From positions 1-64,000 of the forward strand of contig NZ_JBMDWJ010000030.1 of assembly GCF_048595215.1 (NCBI RefSeq): a stretch of DNA of 64,000 bases, in the 5' to 3' direction. Source of the DNA: Siphonobacter sp048595215 (GTDB taxonomy: Bacteria > Bacteroidota > Bacteroidia > Cytophagales > Spirosomataceae). The notes beneath the pieces were generated by a model. That model saw only the letters and a program-made list of their open reading frames with translations. It was not told where the DNA came from and did not search any database. The position numbers were made by a program, and so were the translations under genes. Positions within the stretch are counted from its first letter, which is position 1. Each line of letters starts with the position of its first letter. This document shows, one piece after another, positions 34,549 through 43,834 of this stretch.

Positions 34549-35398
34549 CGTCACGACGATTTTGCTGGCCAATGGCTTCAATTTCCTGCATGAGGCCAAT
34601 ACCTTCTTTCTTTTCCACGAGCGAAAAATACTGAAATCCGAGAGCTACATCGACCAGGGCTGAAAGAATGGTCGTACCCGTTACGGCTATGATCGAACTA
34701 AGCATCGTTACCCACTGCAGGTCATCTCCCACTACTTTCAAGGTTTGCAGAAACATGACCAGATACATAGGGATCGACAGAATTCCTCCTAAAAAACTAG
34801 CCGCCAGCGTGACCAATATTCGGATACCGAAGGTAGTCAGAGCGTCGCCCCAGCTCATCGTTACCAGTTCGTGCGAACGTTGTAGAGCCTGCGAAGGTCG
34901 CCGCTCTTCCCGAACCAGACTGATCGTACCTAAACTGAACGTGGTATAGGGATAGGCTACGGGTAGAAAACACAGCACAAAGCCCAGTAGTAACGTGAAC
35001 CCGTAGATCACGTACAGAAGTAACGTAGGAAGTAGATGCCGCAGTACGATTCGCCAAACCTCGGCGGGCTCGATGGGCTCGTCGCTGTCCATGTACCGTA
35101 CCAGATAACTACTAACGACTAGGGAAATGGTAATACTCGCCAGGAGGCTGAACAAAATACTCATCAGGTACGAAGGGCCGAAGAAATTGCTGAAGCGAGT
35201 AGCTCCGGCCAAGCCGAGCCCTGAACTGAAAAGCTGCGATTGGTATAAGCCCGTGGCAATTCCGGAAATCAGCGAGAAAGGAGCTGCGAAATACAGCAGA
35301 ATAGGCCCCAGTGTACGCAGGTTTTGAAAGGTAAACTGGAAGGTAACGTTAATGATTTCGCTAAAATTTCGCTCTTCGCGAAGTTGAATGGTACGCAT
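34538..35398 (-). CDS. Multi-pass membrane protein of the SpoIIM/DUF4129 operon
   Basis: A 286-residue integral membrane protein with about six hydrophobic segments (for example GPILLYFAAPFSLISGIATGL, PTLLLYVIYGFTLLLGFVLCF, IRILVTLAASFLGGILSI). The short cytosolic N-terminus begins MRTIQLREERNFSEIINVTF. The topology resembles DUF4013 or membrane domains fused to glycerophosphodiester phosphodiesterases, but I cannot name the family firmly. It sits between SpoIIM and DUF4129, with a 15-base gap to SpoIIM and an 11-base overlap with DUF4129, a layout common in Bacteroidota. Confidence 0.75.
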   Translation of the reverse strand: MRTIQLREERNFSEIINVTFQFTFQNLRTLGPILLYFAAPFSLISGIATGLYQSQLFSSGLGLAGATRFSNFFGPSYLMSILFSLLASITISLVVSSYLVRYMDSDEPIEPAEVWRIVLRHLLPTLLLYVIYGFTLLLGFVLCFLPVAYPYTTFSLGTISLVREERRPSQALQRSHELVTMSWGDALTTFGIRILVTLAASFLGGILSIPMYLVMFLQTLKVVGDDLQWVTMLSSIIAVTGTTILSALVDVALGFQYFSLVEKKEGIGLMQEIEAIGQQNRRDDAY

Positions 35399-35413
35399 AA
35401 GTACGTTTTTAGG

Positions 35414-36373
35414 CTAGGATTGGGGAAGTCGCAAGGTGGCTTTCCGGTTCAACTGGATCGGATACCAGACGAAATACCAGCCAATAAAAAAGGCCGAAGC
35501 CGCAATGATGAGTATACTAACGGCCGGGTACAGCGGCTGTCGGGTTACGAAGCCTTCCAGAAAACCTGCCGTAATGAAAATAGGAACCAGGCCAATCGCG
35601 ATTTTCATCCCCTGACGAGCCCCCCGCTGGAAGGACTCAAGTCGGGAATAGGTTTTAGGAAACAGGATACTATTCCCAATCGTCAGTCCCGCACAACCGG
35701 CAATAATGATGGCCGAAATTTCGAGCGTGCCGTGAATCCAGACCGTCAGTAGAGCCGCCCGAATGACGCCCTGCTGGTACAGAAACGTAAAAAACGCTCC
35801 GAGCATGACGCCGTTTTGAAACAGTACATACACCGTTCCTACCGACAAAGCAATGCCGTAGACGAAAGCCGCAAAAGCTACGCGTACATTATTGAGCGTA
35901 ATGGTGAGGAAGGATACGGTCATCTGTTGGGATTTGTACACCGCCATCGGATCACCGCGTTGAATATTTTCGAGCGTCATGTTGACGTACTGATCCCCTA
36001 AAATGAGACGGACGAAACTCTCGTCGTACAGCGTCGAAATGACCCCCAGCACCGTAGCAGCGAAAAAGAACAGAAAGGCGTACAGCAGCGTTCGGTGCGA
36101 CTGGTAAAACAGAAAGGGCAACTCGTACGCCCAAAACTGGACGAAGCGATTACTTTTTTCCTTGCGGTTGGCGTAGATTTTCTGGTGGAACCGCGTTGCC
36201 AGCGTATTCAGGTAGCGGGTAACGGGCGAATCGGGATAGAACGTACGGGCGTACGAAAGATCGTCGGTCAGTTCAATAAACTGCTCCGATAATTCATCGG
36301 GATTCTTGGTCCGATGGTCTTCGTAGTACTTCCACTTTTCCTTATTTTTCTTGATAAATACCGCTTCTCGCAT
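35414..36373 (-). CDS. Stage II sporulation protein M-like membrane protein
   Basis: A 319-residue protein of the SpoIIM family, found far beyond spore formers. An N-terminal cytosolic helical stretch of about 90 residues is followed by five or six membrane segments (LYAFLFFFAATVLGVIST, TLNNVRVAFAAFVYGIALSVG, the WIHGTLEISAIIIAGCAGL motif characteristic of SpoIIM, and SILIIAASAFFIGWYFVW). In Bacteroidota it is usually encoded with RDD, MoxR and DUF58 genes. Here it opens the minus-strand operon and is divergent from an RDD gene, with 172 bases between starts. Confidence 0.88.
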   Translation of the reverse strand: MREAVFIKKNKEKWKYYEDHRTKNPDELSEQFIELTDDLSYARTFYPDSPVTRYLNTLATRFHQKIYANRKEKSNRFVQFWAYELPFLFYQSHRTLLYAFLFFFAATVLGVISTLYDESFVRLILGDQYVNMTLENIQRGDPMAVYKSQQMTVSFLTITLNNVRVAFAAFVYGIALSVGTVYVLFQNGVMLGAFFTFLYQQGVIRAALLTVWIHGTLEISAIIIAGCAGLTIGNSILFPKTYSRLESFQRGARQGMKIAIGLVPIFITAGFLEGFVTRQPLYPAVSILIIAASAFFIGWYFVWYPIQLNRKATLRLPQS

Positions 36374-36545
36374 GGGCTTCTCCGCTTAAACCAGATAACT
36401 GCGACTAAACTATCGGGCTATCGGCCAAAATAGCAAAAACTTTTTCGTAATTCGCTGCGAATCCCAAAGGATTCATCGGATCCTTTCCGCAGAACGAATT
36501 TTCTGTTTGTTAATTCCCGAGAACCATTAGTTGCCTAAATCAGCC

Positions 36546-37280
36546 ATGTCTACGCATTTATCCATCCAAACGACCCAGAATGTTACGCTGGATTTCCTGC
36601 CCGCCAGCATTGGCGACCGGATTCTGGCTTTTCTTATTGATCTCGTGATTCTGGGAGCGTGGTTGATTCTGGGTTCTTTGCTGTTCAGTAGCTATTTAAG
36701 CAGGATAGTAGAGAATACGAGTCTTCTATTCTCCTTCTATATGCTGGTGATTGCTCTACCTGTCATGAGCTACAGTTTACTGTCGGAGATTTTTATGAAC
36801 GGCCAGTCGGTGGGTAAACGGGTACTGGGGCTTCGGGTCGTACGCCTCAACGGTACACCCGCCAGCGTAGGCGATTATTTCCTGCGATGGCTATTGCGAA
36901 TGCTCGACATCTGGATCTTTTCGGGACTGATAGGTTTGATTACCATGGCGATTTATCAGGGTCAACGGCTGGGTGACCGGGCCGCTAAAACGGCCGTGGT
37001 GAAATTGCGACCATCCGTACGGCTGGATGAACTCACCCAAGAAGACCATCCTGAGTACCAGGTGCTATTTCCACAGGCTTTACTACTTTCTGACCGGGAT
37101 CTGAACACCATCCGCCGGGTACTTCGCAAGACGCAACACCACCATACGTTCGATCTGCTGGCCATGACCGCCCAACGGGTAAAAGACGTTACGGGTATTC
37201 AAACCGATCTCGACGACTGGGTGTTTCTCACGACGCTTTTACAGGATCATACCGTATTGGCAGTCCGGGAAAGTGTATAG
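36546..37280 (+). CDS. RDD-family membrane protein
   Basis: A 244-residue protein with the Arg-Asp motif region near IGDRILAFLIDLVILGAW, two or three further membrane segments, and GKRVLGLRVVRLNG followed by RLGDRAAKTAVVKLR, all characteristic of RDD. The C-terminal 80 residues are soluble and acidic. I chose ATG 36546; a TTG at 36531 is in frame but unlikely. It is divergent from SpoIIM and likely part of the same functional unit, consistent with gene order in the phylum. Confidence 0.88.
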   Translation: MSTHLSIQTTQNVTLDFLPASIGDRILAFLIDLVILGAWLILGSLLFSSYLSRIVENTSLLFSFYMLVIALPVMSYSLLSEIFMNGQSVGKRVLGLRVVRLNGTPASVGDYFLRWLLRMLDIWIFSGLIGLITMAIYQGQRLGDRAAKTAVVKLRPSVRLDELTQEDHPEYQVLFPQALLLSDRDLNTIRRVLRKTQHHHTFDLLAMTAQRVKDVTGIQTDLDDWVFLTTLLQDHTVLAVRESV

Positions 37281-37294
37281 AAACCGGAATCAGA

Positions 37295-37600
37295 TTAGAT
37301 CGACTGGCGTTCCGGACCCATCAGAACTACGATTATCGTAGCCACCAGTAAAGCTAGATACACGAGTAGCGTGATGCGTCTAGGAGCGTAGGTCCAGTAT
37401 TTGAAGATTAGTAGTCCGCTTCCAGCCAGCCCAATAATCAGTACACTTCGATTGCGATAATCAGCAAGATTCGCATACAGACGGATGTAGGTTGCTTCGT
37501 CCTGATAGGATTGGTACAAGTCATAACCCGTTAACAGTCCAAACACAAAAAGCAGCGATACGCTTGCCAGGAGCAGATACGAGGGCAGGGTTTTCCACAT
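37295..37600 (-). CDS. Small hypothetical membrane protein
   Basis: A 101-residue protein with three hydrophobic segments (YLLLASVSLLFVFGLLTGYDL, SVLIIGLAGSGLLIFKYW, TLLVYLALLVATIIVVLMG). No family is recognised. It converges with RDD, with 14 bases between stops, so one of the two transcripts must be ended elsewhere or attenuated. The charged loop YQSYQDEATYIRLYANLADYRNR separates membrane segments 1 and 2. Confidence 0.62.
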   Translation of the reverse strand: MWKTLPSYLLLASVSLLFVFGLLTGYDLYQSYQDEATYIRLYANLADYRNRSVLIIGLAGSGLLIFKYWTYAPRRITLLVYLALLVATIIVVLMGPERQSI

Positions 37601-37630
37601 AATACGGTGACATTATTCCTGCAAAGATGC

Positions 37631-37867
37631 TCAAGGAACGACTCCGTTCTGATAGGTAAGGGTATAAATCATCCAAGCTGCGAAGAAGATGATTGCCAAA
37701 CTAGCATTGGTAAAGTCATCCGATATAAAACCCATCCACGCCCGATTTCTTCGCAGACCTACACGAAAAAAAAGCCATCGCAGGGTACCTACGGGCACGT
37801 TGCATAGCAATTCCCTGACTATCATTCTTAAGATAGATTCCGCTAGTAACGTCAGAATTTCGGACAT
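37631..37867 (-). CDS. Possible small hypothetical protein
   Basis: A 78-residue frame with a plausible composition: an amphipathic N-terminus, a basic middle (RWLFFRVGLRRNR) and a C-terminal membrane segment (NASLAIIFFAAWMIYTLTY). It lies 30 bases upstream of another small membrane-protein gene on the same strand. No recognised family, and overlapping frames exist on both strands, so reality is uncertain. Confidence 0.42.
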   Translation of the reverse strand: MSEILTLLAESILRMIVRELLCNVPVGTLRWLFFRVGLRRNRAWMGFISDDFTNASLAIIFFAAWMIYTLTYQNGVVP

Positions 37868-37990
37868 TGGGCAACGCTCTTGATTTCCCGCAAGCTATTA
37901 CTTCCCCTCCTTCCTCTGACAACCATTTGGGACCGGCGGTGCTGAATAGGACTCTTCTGGTTCTTATACTAATTCATTCATTGCTTTCTA

Positions 37991-38023
37991 AAAGAAAGGC
38001 TTTCCCCTCTCGGGGAAAGCCTT
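37991..38023 (-). terminator. Intrinsic terminator of the large outer-membrane protein gene
   Basis: On the minus strand the stem AAGGCTTTCCCC / GGGGAAAGCCTT is followed by a T-rich tract, about 25 bases after the stop. Confidence 0.85.
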
Positions 38024-38048
38024 CGCCATTCACTATTCGTTCAAGCAC

Positions 38049-41000
38049 CTACTTTTTCGCCACGGCTCCCCTGAAGTTCCGGAGGTTATACGTGAACGTT
38101 AGCATAAAGTACCGGCTTAGCACCAGCGTGCGGGTGTCTTCCACATACGTTTCTGTCGTATTCCGGCTGATGCTGTTGTTTTGATTGAGCAAGTCGAAAA
38201 TCGTCAGACGAATTTCGCCGCGTTGATCTTTCAGGATCTTCTGCCCTACGCCCAGATTGAATAGCGTAAAACTCCGGTCGTAGCCAGCACCCAGACCCGT
38301 ATACAGCGTATTGGCTACGTCCGGGTTGATAGTGAAGCCCTTGGCTGAAATCCAGTTCAAACGAAAACGGGCCGTATGCGAGAAATAGTTACTGTTCTGC
38401 TGCGGCTGAATGGTATACCGAATGATGTTATACGCCCCTGAATACGAAACAGAGAAATCCAGATTTTCGCTGATGTTACTGCTTACTACAGCTCCGCCGT
38501 TGATGGCGAAATTATTCGAGAAGCTTTCTACTTCGTTAATCAAACCGGGCGTACGCGAATAGTTCACGCCGCCGTTCAGGTTCAGGTTACTTTTGATCGA
38601 CTGAATCGGCAGCCCCAGGTTCATAAACGCCCGCAAATTCCGGTAGCCCTGCAAGTTCACCGGACGGCTGTATTGCGACCCACGCGTCAGTAATACACCT
38701 TCGGTCAACGTCGTGTCCCGATTGGCGATTACGGTAGCATTGGTAATGTTATTGGCCGTGAAAGTGGCGAACATCCCCCCAAAGAAATTCACCGACTTAG
38801 CTACATTCGTACTGTTATACCGCAAAGAAAGCGTATGCGAGTACTCCTGTTTCAGGTTCGGGTTACCGCTGGAAATAAACAGCGGGTTGGTATTATCAAA
38901 CACGTTCTGCAACTGCGTGATGGAAGGAGCATTTGTGGAGGTTCGGTAATTGAACCGCAGGTTTTTCGTTTGCGTGAATTTGTAGTTCACGTCCATATTC
39001 GGCATCCAGTTCTGGAAAGTTTTATCCACCGAGAACGTCCGGGGGAATAACTGATTCCCCGATAAATCCGCTAACTGATAATCGACACCCGCCGAAAGAA
39101 AACCTTTCTGGCTGCGTAAGCGATACGAAAGCCCCGCCCGATTGGTCGAGTACTGATTGTCGAAACGGTTGCTCAGAATGGAATTCAGCGATGTGTATCC
39201 CTGTGTGGCTTCGTTGTAATCGTACGTTTCCTTGTTGCTTTTGCTGTTGGTAATCGAACCGTTGTAGCTCAACTGCAACTGACTCATCTTCGACAGCGGC
39301 TCGGTATAATTCACGTTCGCATTCCAGGTATTACTGTTGGTTTCCGTTTCCGATTGTTGTCTGATTAAGGCCAGCGAATCCACCCCATTTCTGCGGGCGT
39401 AGCGGTTCTCTGAATTCAGTAATCCATCACGGTTATTGGCATTCAACGTCGTTCCTAACCCTACCGAAATCGTTCGTCCAGGCTTGGCAAACTGATGGCG
39501 GAATAACAGGTTCTGACCAAAGTTGTAGCCATTACTCTGGGCCGTATTGCGGGTACTGGTCTGGCTAATCTGGGCTCCGGTTTCGCTCTCGCGGGTCGCT
39601 CCTTCGACGGTACTGCTGCTGTTGTTGTTTTGAACGCTAATCCGCGGCGTCCAGATCAACGAACTTCGTTTGCTGATCTGATATTCCAGCCGCAGGTTGG
39701 CCCGGTGGTTATTGTTATTATTGCTAGACTGGCTGTTCTGATCGTAAATCTGACCGTTGCCTCCCGTAGCAAATGAAGTACGGCTCAAGGTCGTTTCGGA
39801 TCGGTTCCGGGCATTGTTGAAAAAGTAACTACCCGTCACTTTCACTTTACTGCTCCAGTTGTCGGTATAGTTTAGTCCGATGGCGTTCGTAGAGGTAATA
39901 CCGCCCTGCTGACCTACCAGGAAGTTTCCGGCGGAGTTTCCGCCAAATCCACCCCCACCGCCCCCGCCGCCACGATTTCCACCTCCACCACCGCCGCCCC
40001 GGTTGCCACCAAAGTTACCACCACCCCGGTTGCCGCCTCCGCCGCCGGAGCCCAGGGCTCCAAGCAAATCCTGCATGGCGAAGTTTTGCTGGTTTATGTT
40101 GTTACTTAGGCCAATGAGTGAAATCCGGCGAGCTCCGTTGAAGAAGTTGATGTTTCCCCCAGCCGAGTACCGGTTGTCAGTACCATAACCGGCGTATACT
40201 TTTCCGAACTGACCATTATTCTTCCCACTTCGCGTCGTAATGTTGATGGTACGTTCGGCATTACCGTCGTCAAAACCTGTAAACTGGGACTGATCGCTCA
40301 GCCGGTCAAATACCTGAATTTTATCCACTACTTCAGAAGGCAGGTTTTTCAAAGCCAGCGAAGCATCATCCCCAAAAAACTCGCGTCCATCCACCAGTAC
40401 GCGTTTGACATCCTGTCCCTGGGCTTTGATGGTTCCGTTTTCCATCGTAATCCCCGGCATTTTCGTAACCAGATCCTCAACGTTGGCGTCTTTCGTTACT
40501 TTATAGGCATCGGCGTTGTAAATCAGCGTATCGGCTTTCTGCTCCACGCGTTCCTGCATGCCTTTCACCGTCACTTCTTTCAGGTTTCTGGAATTGGAAG
40601 ACAGCGGTAAGGTACCCAGATCGAGCACATTGTTGAAAGGCCGTACCTGAATCTGTTCGGTATTGTACCCAATATTTGAAAGACGTAAGCGATAACTACC
40701 CCGACTCAGATTCGGGAAAGCAAAACGTCCATCGGCATCGGTAGTGGTTCCACTGCGTTTGGTACTATCGCTGGCATTGATCAGCAGGACCGTTACACCA
40801 AAGAGCACTGATCCGTCGGCTTTATCCGTGACCCGTCCCCGTAGTTCAGTTCCATTCACGCCGGGTTCTGTCGTTGCCTGCGTGGGTGGGGTCGTAGGCA
40901 CGGGTTGCGTGACAGGACGTGTCGTGGGGGGTAAGGTATCCCGAACAGCGGGCGTCGTTACCACTGTTTTACGGCTGGTATCGGCGGGCAGTACGGGTGT

Positions 41001-41396
41001 GTTGGAAGGAAGCGTCGGATTGGGTTGAGGCGTAGCGGGGCGAATCGTGTCCGCAATCGCTATAGCACTAACCGGCGACAAGGTTACGGCACCGACATCC
41101 ACCTGAGCCCGTAAGGGAGCTACTTCCACTTCACGAGCCTGAAAATTCGCTTTAGCTACGCGTATGCGGTACGCGGGTCCCTGTTCCAATCCACGAAACA
41201 GAAATCGACCTGCGGTATCGGTTTGGCTGGTGAGTCGTTTGGTACTATCAGCGGGCTGGAGTAAAACTACTTTAGCTTCAGAAACTGGCTTTCGGGTGGG
41301 TTGCGTCACGCGGCCGCTGATGGCACCTTCCTGAGCCCAGGCCTGGGAAAATGATAGCGTAGCGATCAGTAAAGAGAGGTAATGGTTCGTTTTCAT
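38049..41396 (-). CDS. Outer-membrane beta-barrel protein with two carboxypeptidase-regulatory-like domains
   Basis: A 1115-residue outer-membrane protein. A signal peptide (SLLIATLSFSQAWAQ) is followed by a first CarboxypepD-reg-like domain (GAISGRVTQPTRKPVSEAK), a Thr/Pro-rich linker of about 90 residues, a second such domain (ELRGRVTDKADGSVLFGVTV), a plug-like segment (DLVTKMPGITMENGTIKAQG) and a long barrel of the OMP_b-brl_3 type. A Gly/Asn/Arg-rich run of about 40 residues (bases 39930-40055) interrupts the barrel and probably lies in an external loop. No SusD partner is nearby. The substrate is unknown. Two fused regulatory domains with a Pro-rich spacer are less usual than one. Confidence 0.85.
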   Translation of the reverse strand: MKTNHYLSLLIATLSFSQAWAQEGAISGRVTQPTRKPVSEAKVVLLQPADSTKRLTSQTDTAGRFLFRGLEQGPAYRIRVAKANFQAREVEVAPLRAQVDVGAVTLSPVSAIAIADTIRPATPQPNPTLPSNTPVLPADTSRKTVVTTPAVRDTLPPTTRPVTQPVPTTPPTQATTEPGVNGTELRGRVTDKADGSVLFGVTVLLINASDSTKRSGTTTDADGRFAFPNLSRGSYRLRLSNIGYNTEQIQVRPFNNVLDLGTLPLSSNSRNLKEVTVKGMQERVEQKADTLIYNADAYKVTKDANVEDLVTKMPGITMENGTIKAQGQDVKRVLVDGREFFGDDASLALKNLPSEVVDKIQVFDRLSDQSQFTGFDDGNAERTINITTRSGKNNGQFGKVYAGYGTDNRYSAGGNINFFNGARRISLIGLSNNINQQNFAMQDLLGALGSGGGGGNRGGGNFGGNRGGGGGGGNRGGGGGGGGFGGNSAGNFLVGQQGGITSTNAIGLNYTDNWSSKVKVTGSYFFNNARNRSETTLSRTSFATGGNGQIYDQNSQSSNNNNNHRANLRLEYQISKRSSLIWTPRISVQNNNSSSTVEGATRESETGAQISQTSTRNTAQSNGYNFGQNLLFRHQFAKPGRTISVGLGTTLNANNRDGLLNSENRYARRNGVDSLALIRQQSETETNSNTWNANVNYTEPLSKMSQLQLSYNGSITNSKSNKETYDYNEATQGYTSLNSILSNRFDNQYSTNRAGLSYRLRSQKGFLSAGVDYQLADLSGNQLFPRTFSVDKTFQNWMPNMDVNYKFTQTKNLRFNYRTSTNAPSITQLQNVFDNTNPLFISSGNPNLKQEYSHTLSLRYNSTNVAKSVNFFGGMFATFTANNITNATVIANRDTTLTEGVLLTRGSQYSRPVNLQGYRNLRAFMNLGLPIQSIKSNLNLNGGVNYSRTPGLINEVESFSNNFAINGGAVVSSNISENLDFSVSYSGAYNIIRYTIQPQQNSNYFSHTARFRLNWISAKGFTINPDVANTLYTGLGAGYDRSFTLFNLGVGQKILKDQRGEIRLTIFDLLNQNNSISRNTTETYVEDTRTLVLSRYFMLTFTYNLRNFRGAVAKK

Positions 41397-41649
41397 TGTC
41401 TATCGCACGCGGCGGTGCTGGCTAGAAGGCTCGTAAAGAATTGTCTCATAGATTGGCTGGGGTAGTGGAAGTTTAGTGGCCAATAGAGGCCGTAGGACTC
41501 TTTTCATAAATTCGTCGATGAACGGGGGTATTAAGTAGATGTCCCATCAGAATCACTTAGGTCTGGACCACCACTGAACGTATGATGGATAAGCGATTGT
41601 TTTTCAGAATAAATCGGACCTAAAAGGCACTAAAATTTTCGTACGCGGG
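41397..41649. other. Divergent intergenic region
   Basis: Part of a 331-base gap between the outer-membrane protein and sulfite/nitrite reductase. No gene seen. Confidence 0.5.
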
Positions 41650-41681
41650 TTTGGCCGTTACGCGTAAGAGTCCTACGTTTG
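41650..41681 (+). promoter_or_regulatory. Predicted promoter of the sulfite/nitrite reductase-cobA operon
   Basis: TTTG at 41650-41653 and TACGTTTG at 41674-41681 with a 20-base spacer, an excellent Bacteroidota promoter match, 46 bases upstream of the start. Confidence 0.6.
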
Positions 41682-41727
41682 TAAGCTAATTCTAGTTATT
41701 CGATAGAATAAAAGACTTCTCAGAGCC

Positions 41728-43818
41728 ATGCAAAGTTTCCGTACCGAACTGGAGAATCCCCTCGTAGAAAAAGATATCGTCGATTTAGAGCGAAAAATCC
41801 GCCTTTTCCGGGAGGGAAAAATTCACGAGGAAAAGTTTAGAAGCCTGCGTCTGGCCCGGGGAGTATACGGTCAGCGGCAACAGGGCGTTCAGATGGTTCG
41901 CATCAAATTGCCCTACGGCAAGATGACGTTTAACCAGTGGAAACGCATTGCGGATATTTCGGACGAATATTCCACGGGGAATCTTCACCTAACGACGCGT
42001 CAGGATATTCAGATTCACTTCGTTAGCCTGGATCGTACGCCCGAACTCTGGGCCAAACTCGAACAGGATGATATTACCCTCCGCGAAGCCTGTGGAAATA
42101 CCGTACGGAACGTAACGGCCTCGCCAACGGCGGGTATCGATCCGGAAGAACCCTTCGACGTCACGCCTTACGCGGATGCCACCTTCCGTTATTTCCTGCG
42201 AAATCCGATTTGTCAGGAGATGGGCCGGAAATTCAAGATTTCCTTCTCCAGCTCCGACGCCGATACGGCCTTGTCTTACATGCACGATTTAGGCTTTGTT
42301 CCGAAAATCAAGGATGGACAGCGGGGTTTTAAAGTACTCGTGGGCGGCGGCCTGGGTGCCCAGCCTGCTTTGGCTCACCTGTACCACGAATTTCTACCCG
42401 TCGATCAGCTCATTCCGACGGTGGAGGCGGTTTTACGCATTTTCGACCGTCACGGCGAACGCAACAGCCGTCATAAGGCTCGTTTGAAATTCCTAATTGC
42501 TAAAATCGGTTTCGACGAATTCAAGCGACTGGTTACGGAAGAATGGACGGCCCTGAAATCCAAAACCTACACGATTGAAGCTCCGGCAGAAACAGCGTTG
42601 GAAGTACCGACAGGATCTTTGGCCTATGCAACGGACGAGGTCTACAACCAATGGTTGAAATCCAACGTATTCCCGCAAAAACAGAATGGCTACTACGGCA
42701 TATTCGTACGCGTACCGCTGGGCAATATTCGTTCCGAAACCAGCCGTAGCCTGATCGGACAGATCGAGCCGTACGTGGCCAATGATGTTCGGGTATCGAT
42801 CAATCAGGGACTGTTGTTTCGTTTTGTAAAGGCCGAAGATTTACCCCGTGTCTTTGAGATGCTGGCGGCTCACGTGCTGGCTCAGCCCGGTGCCAACAGC
42901 ACGGCCAACATTACGGCCTGCCCCGGTACGGATACCTGTAATCTGGCGATCTCCGATTCGACGTCCATTTCACTGGAGCTGGAAAAAGTCATTGGCCAGG
43001 AATTTCCCGACCTGATTTTCAACAATGATATTCTGATTAAAATCTCGGGCTGTATGAACGCCTGCGGTCAGCACAGTATGGCCCAGATTGGTTTGCACGG
43101 CAGCTCGATGAAAGCTCCGGATAAACGCGTACTGCCCGCTTTACAGGTTCTGCTGGGTGGTGGAACGCTGGGCGATGGCTCGGGTCGGGTAGCTGATAAA
43201 GTCATCAAAGTCCCGTCGAAACGTGGTCCGCAAGCCCTGCGTTGGATTCTGAATGATTACGAACAAAACGCTACTGACGGCGAGTATTTCAACGATTACT
43301 ACGATCGTCAGGGTGAAAAATACTTCTACGGAATTCTGAAACCGCTGACGGACCTTTCGACGGTGGTAGACAGCGATTTTGTGGATTGGGGTCAGACCGA
43401 ATCTTTTGCTACGGAAATTGGCGTGGGTGAATGTGCCAGCGTGATTATCGATCTGGTCGCTACGCTGCTATTTGAAACCGAAGAGAAATTCGACTGGGCT
43501 GAGCAAGCCTTGAAAGAAGGTCGCTACGCCGATTCGATCTACTATAGCTACAGCGTTTTTGTATCGGGAGCGAAAGCTCTGTTACTGGACAAGAGCGTTA
43601 GCGTAAGTACGCAACATGCGGTCATTAAAGAATTTGACAAGCAATTTGTGGAAAGTGGTGAATTCTCGTTCGCTGGTCAAACCTTTACGGAGCGAGTACT
43701 ACAGATTAATCAACAGGAACCCTCGCCGGAGTTCGCCGAGCGTTTTCTGGGAGAGGCCCTGGATTTTCTTCAACGGGCGAAGGCGTTCCGCGAAGAAGCG
43801 GTTGCGGCTAAAGCCTGA
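41728..43818 (+). CDS. Siroheme nitrite/sulfite reductase with C-terminal HEPN-like extension
   Basis: Ferredoxin-type assimilatory reductase of sulfite or nitrite, 696 residues. Two nitrite/sulfite reductase half-domain repeats are present. The [4Fe-4S]-siroheme cysteines are C398-x5-C404 and C442-x3-C446 (ACPGTDTCN; SGCMNACGQ). Residues about 555-696 are an added helical domain (FDWAEQALKEGRYADSIYYS, ALDFLQRAKAFREEA) that resembles HEPN; catalytic RxxxxH is not obvious. This fusion is known from related Bacteroidota. The cobA gene starts 16 bases after the stop, providing siroheme. Sulfite versus nitrite cannot be told from sequence alone. Confidence 0.9.
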   Translation: MQSFRTELENPLVEKDIVDLERKIRLFREGKIHEEKFRSLRLARGVYGQRQQGVQMVRIKLPYGKMTFNQWKRIADISDEYSTGNLHLTTRQDIQIHFVSLDRTPELWAKLEQDDITLREACGNTVRNVTASPTAGIDPEEPFDVTPYADATFRYFLRNPICQEMGRKFKISFSSSDADTALSYMHDLGFVPKIKDGQRGFKVLVGGGLGAQPALAHLYHEFLPVDQLIPTVEAVLRIFDRHGERNSRHKARLKFLIAKIGFDEFKRLVTEEWTALKSKTYTIEAPAETALEVPTGSLAYATDEVYNQWLKSNVFPQKQNGYYGIFVRVPLGNIRSETSRSLIGQIEPYVANDVRVSINQGLLFRFVKAEDLPRVFEMLAAHVLAQPGANSTANITACPGTDTCNLAISDSTSISLELEKVIGQEFPDLIFNNDILIKISGCMNACGQHSMAQIGLHGSSMKAPDKRVLPALQVLLGGGTLGDGSGRVADKVIKVPSKRGPQALRWILNDYEQNATDGEYFNDYYDRQGEKYFYGILKPLTDLSTVVDSDFVDWGQTESFATEIGVGECASVIIDLVATLLFETEEKFDWAEQALKEGRYADSIYYSYSVFVSGAKALLLDKSVSVSTQHAVIKEFDKQFVESGEFSFAGQTFTERVLQINQQEPSPEFAERFLGEALDFLQRAKAFREEAVAAKA

Positions 43819-43834
43819 GACGCGATTACTACGC

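Noticed and set aside
39937..40053. Apparent tandem repeat resembling a CRISPR or satellite array
   Set aside because: It is in frame and encodes a Gly-rich loop. There are no regular spacers. No CRISPR array was seen anywhere in the window.
43616..43834. Upstream extension of cobA into the reductase gene
   Set aside because: The reductase frame is clearly coding there; cobA starts at 43835 with the normal family N-terminus.
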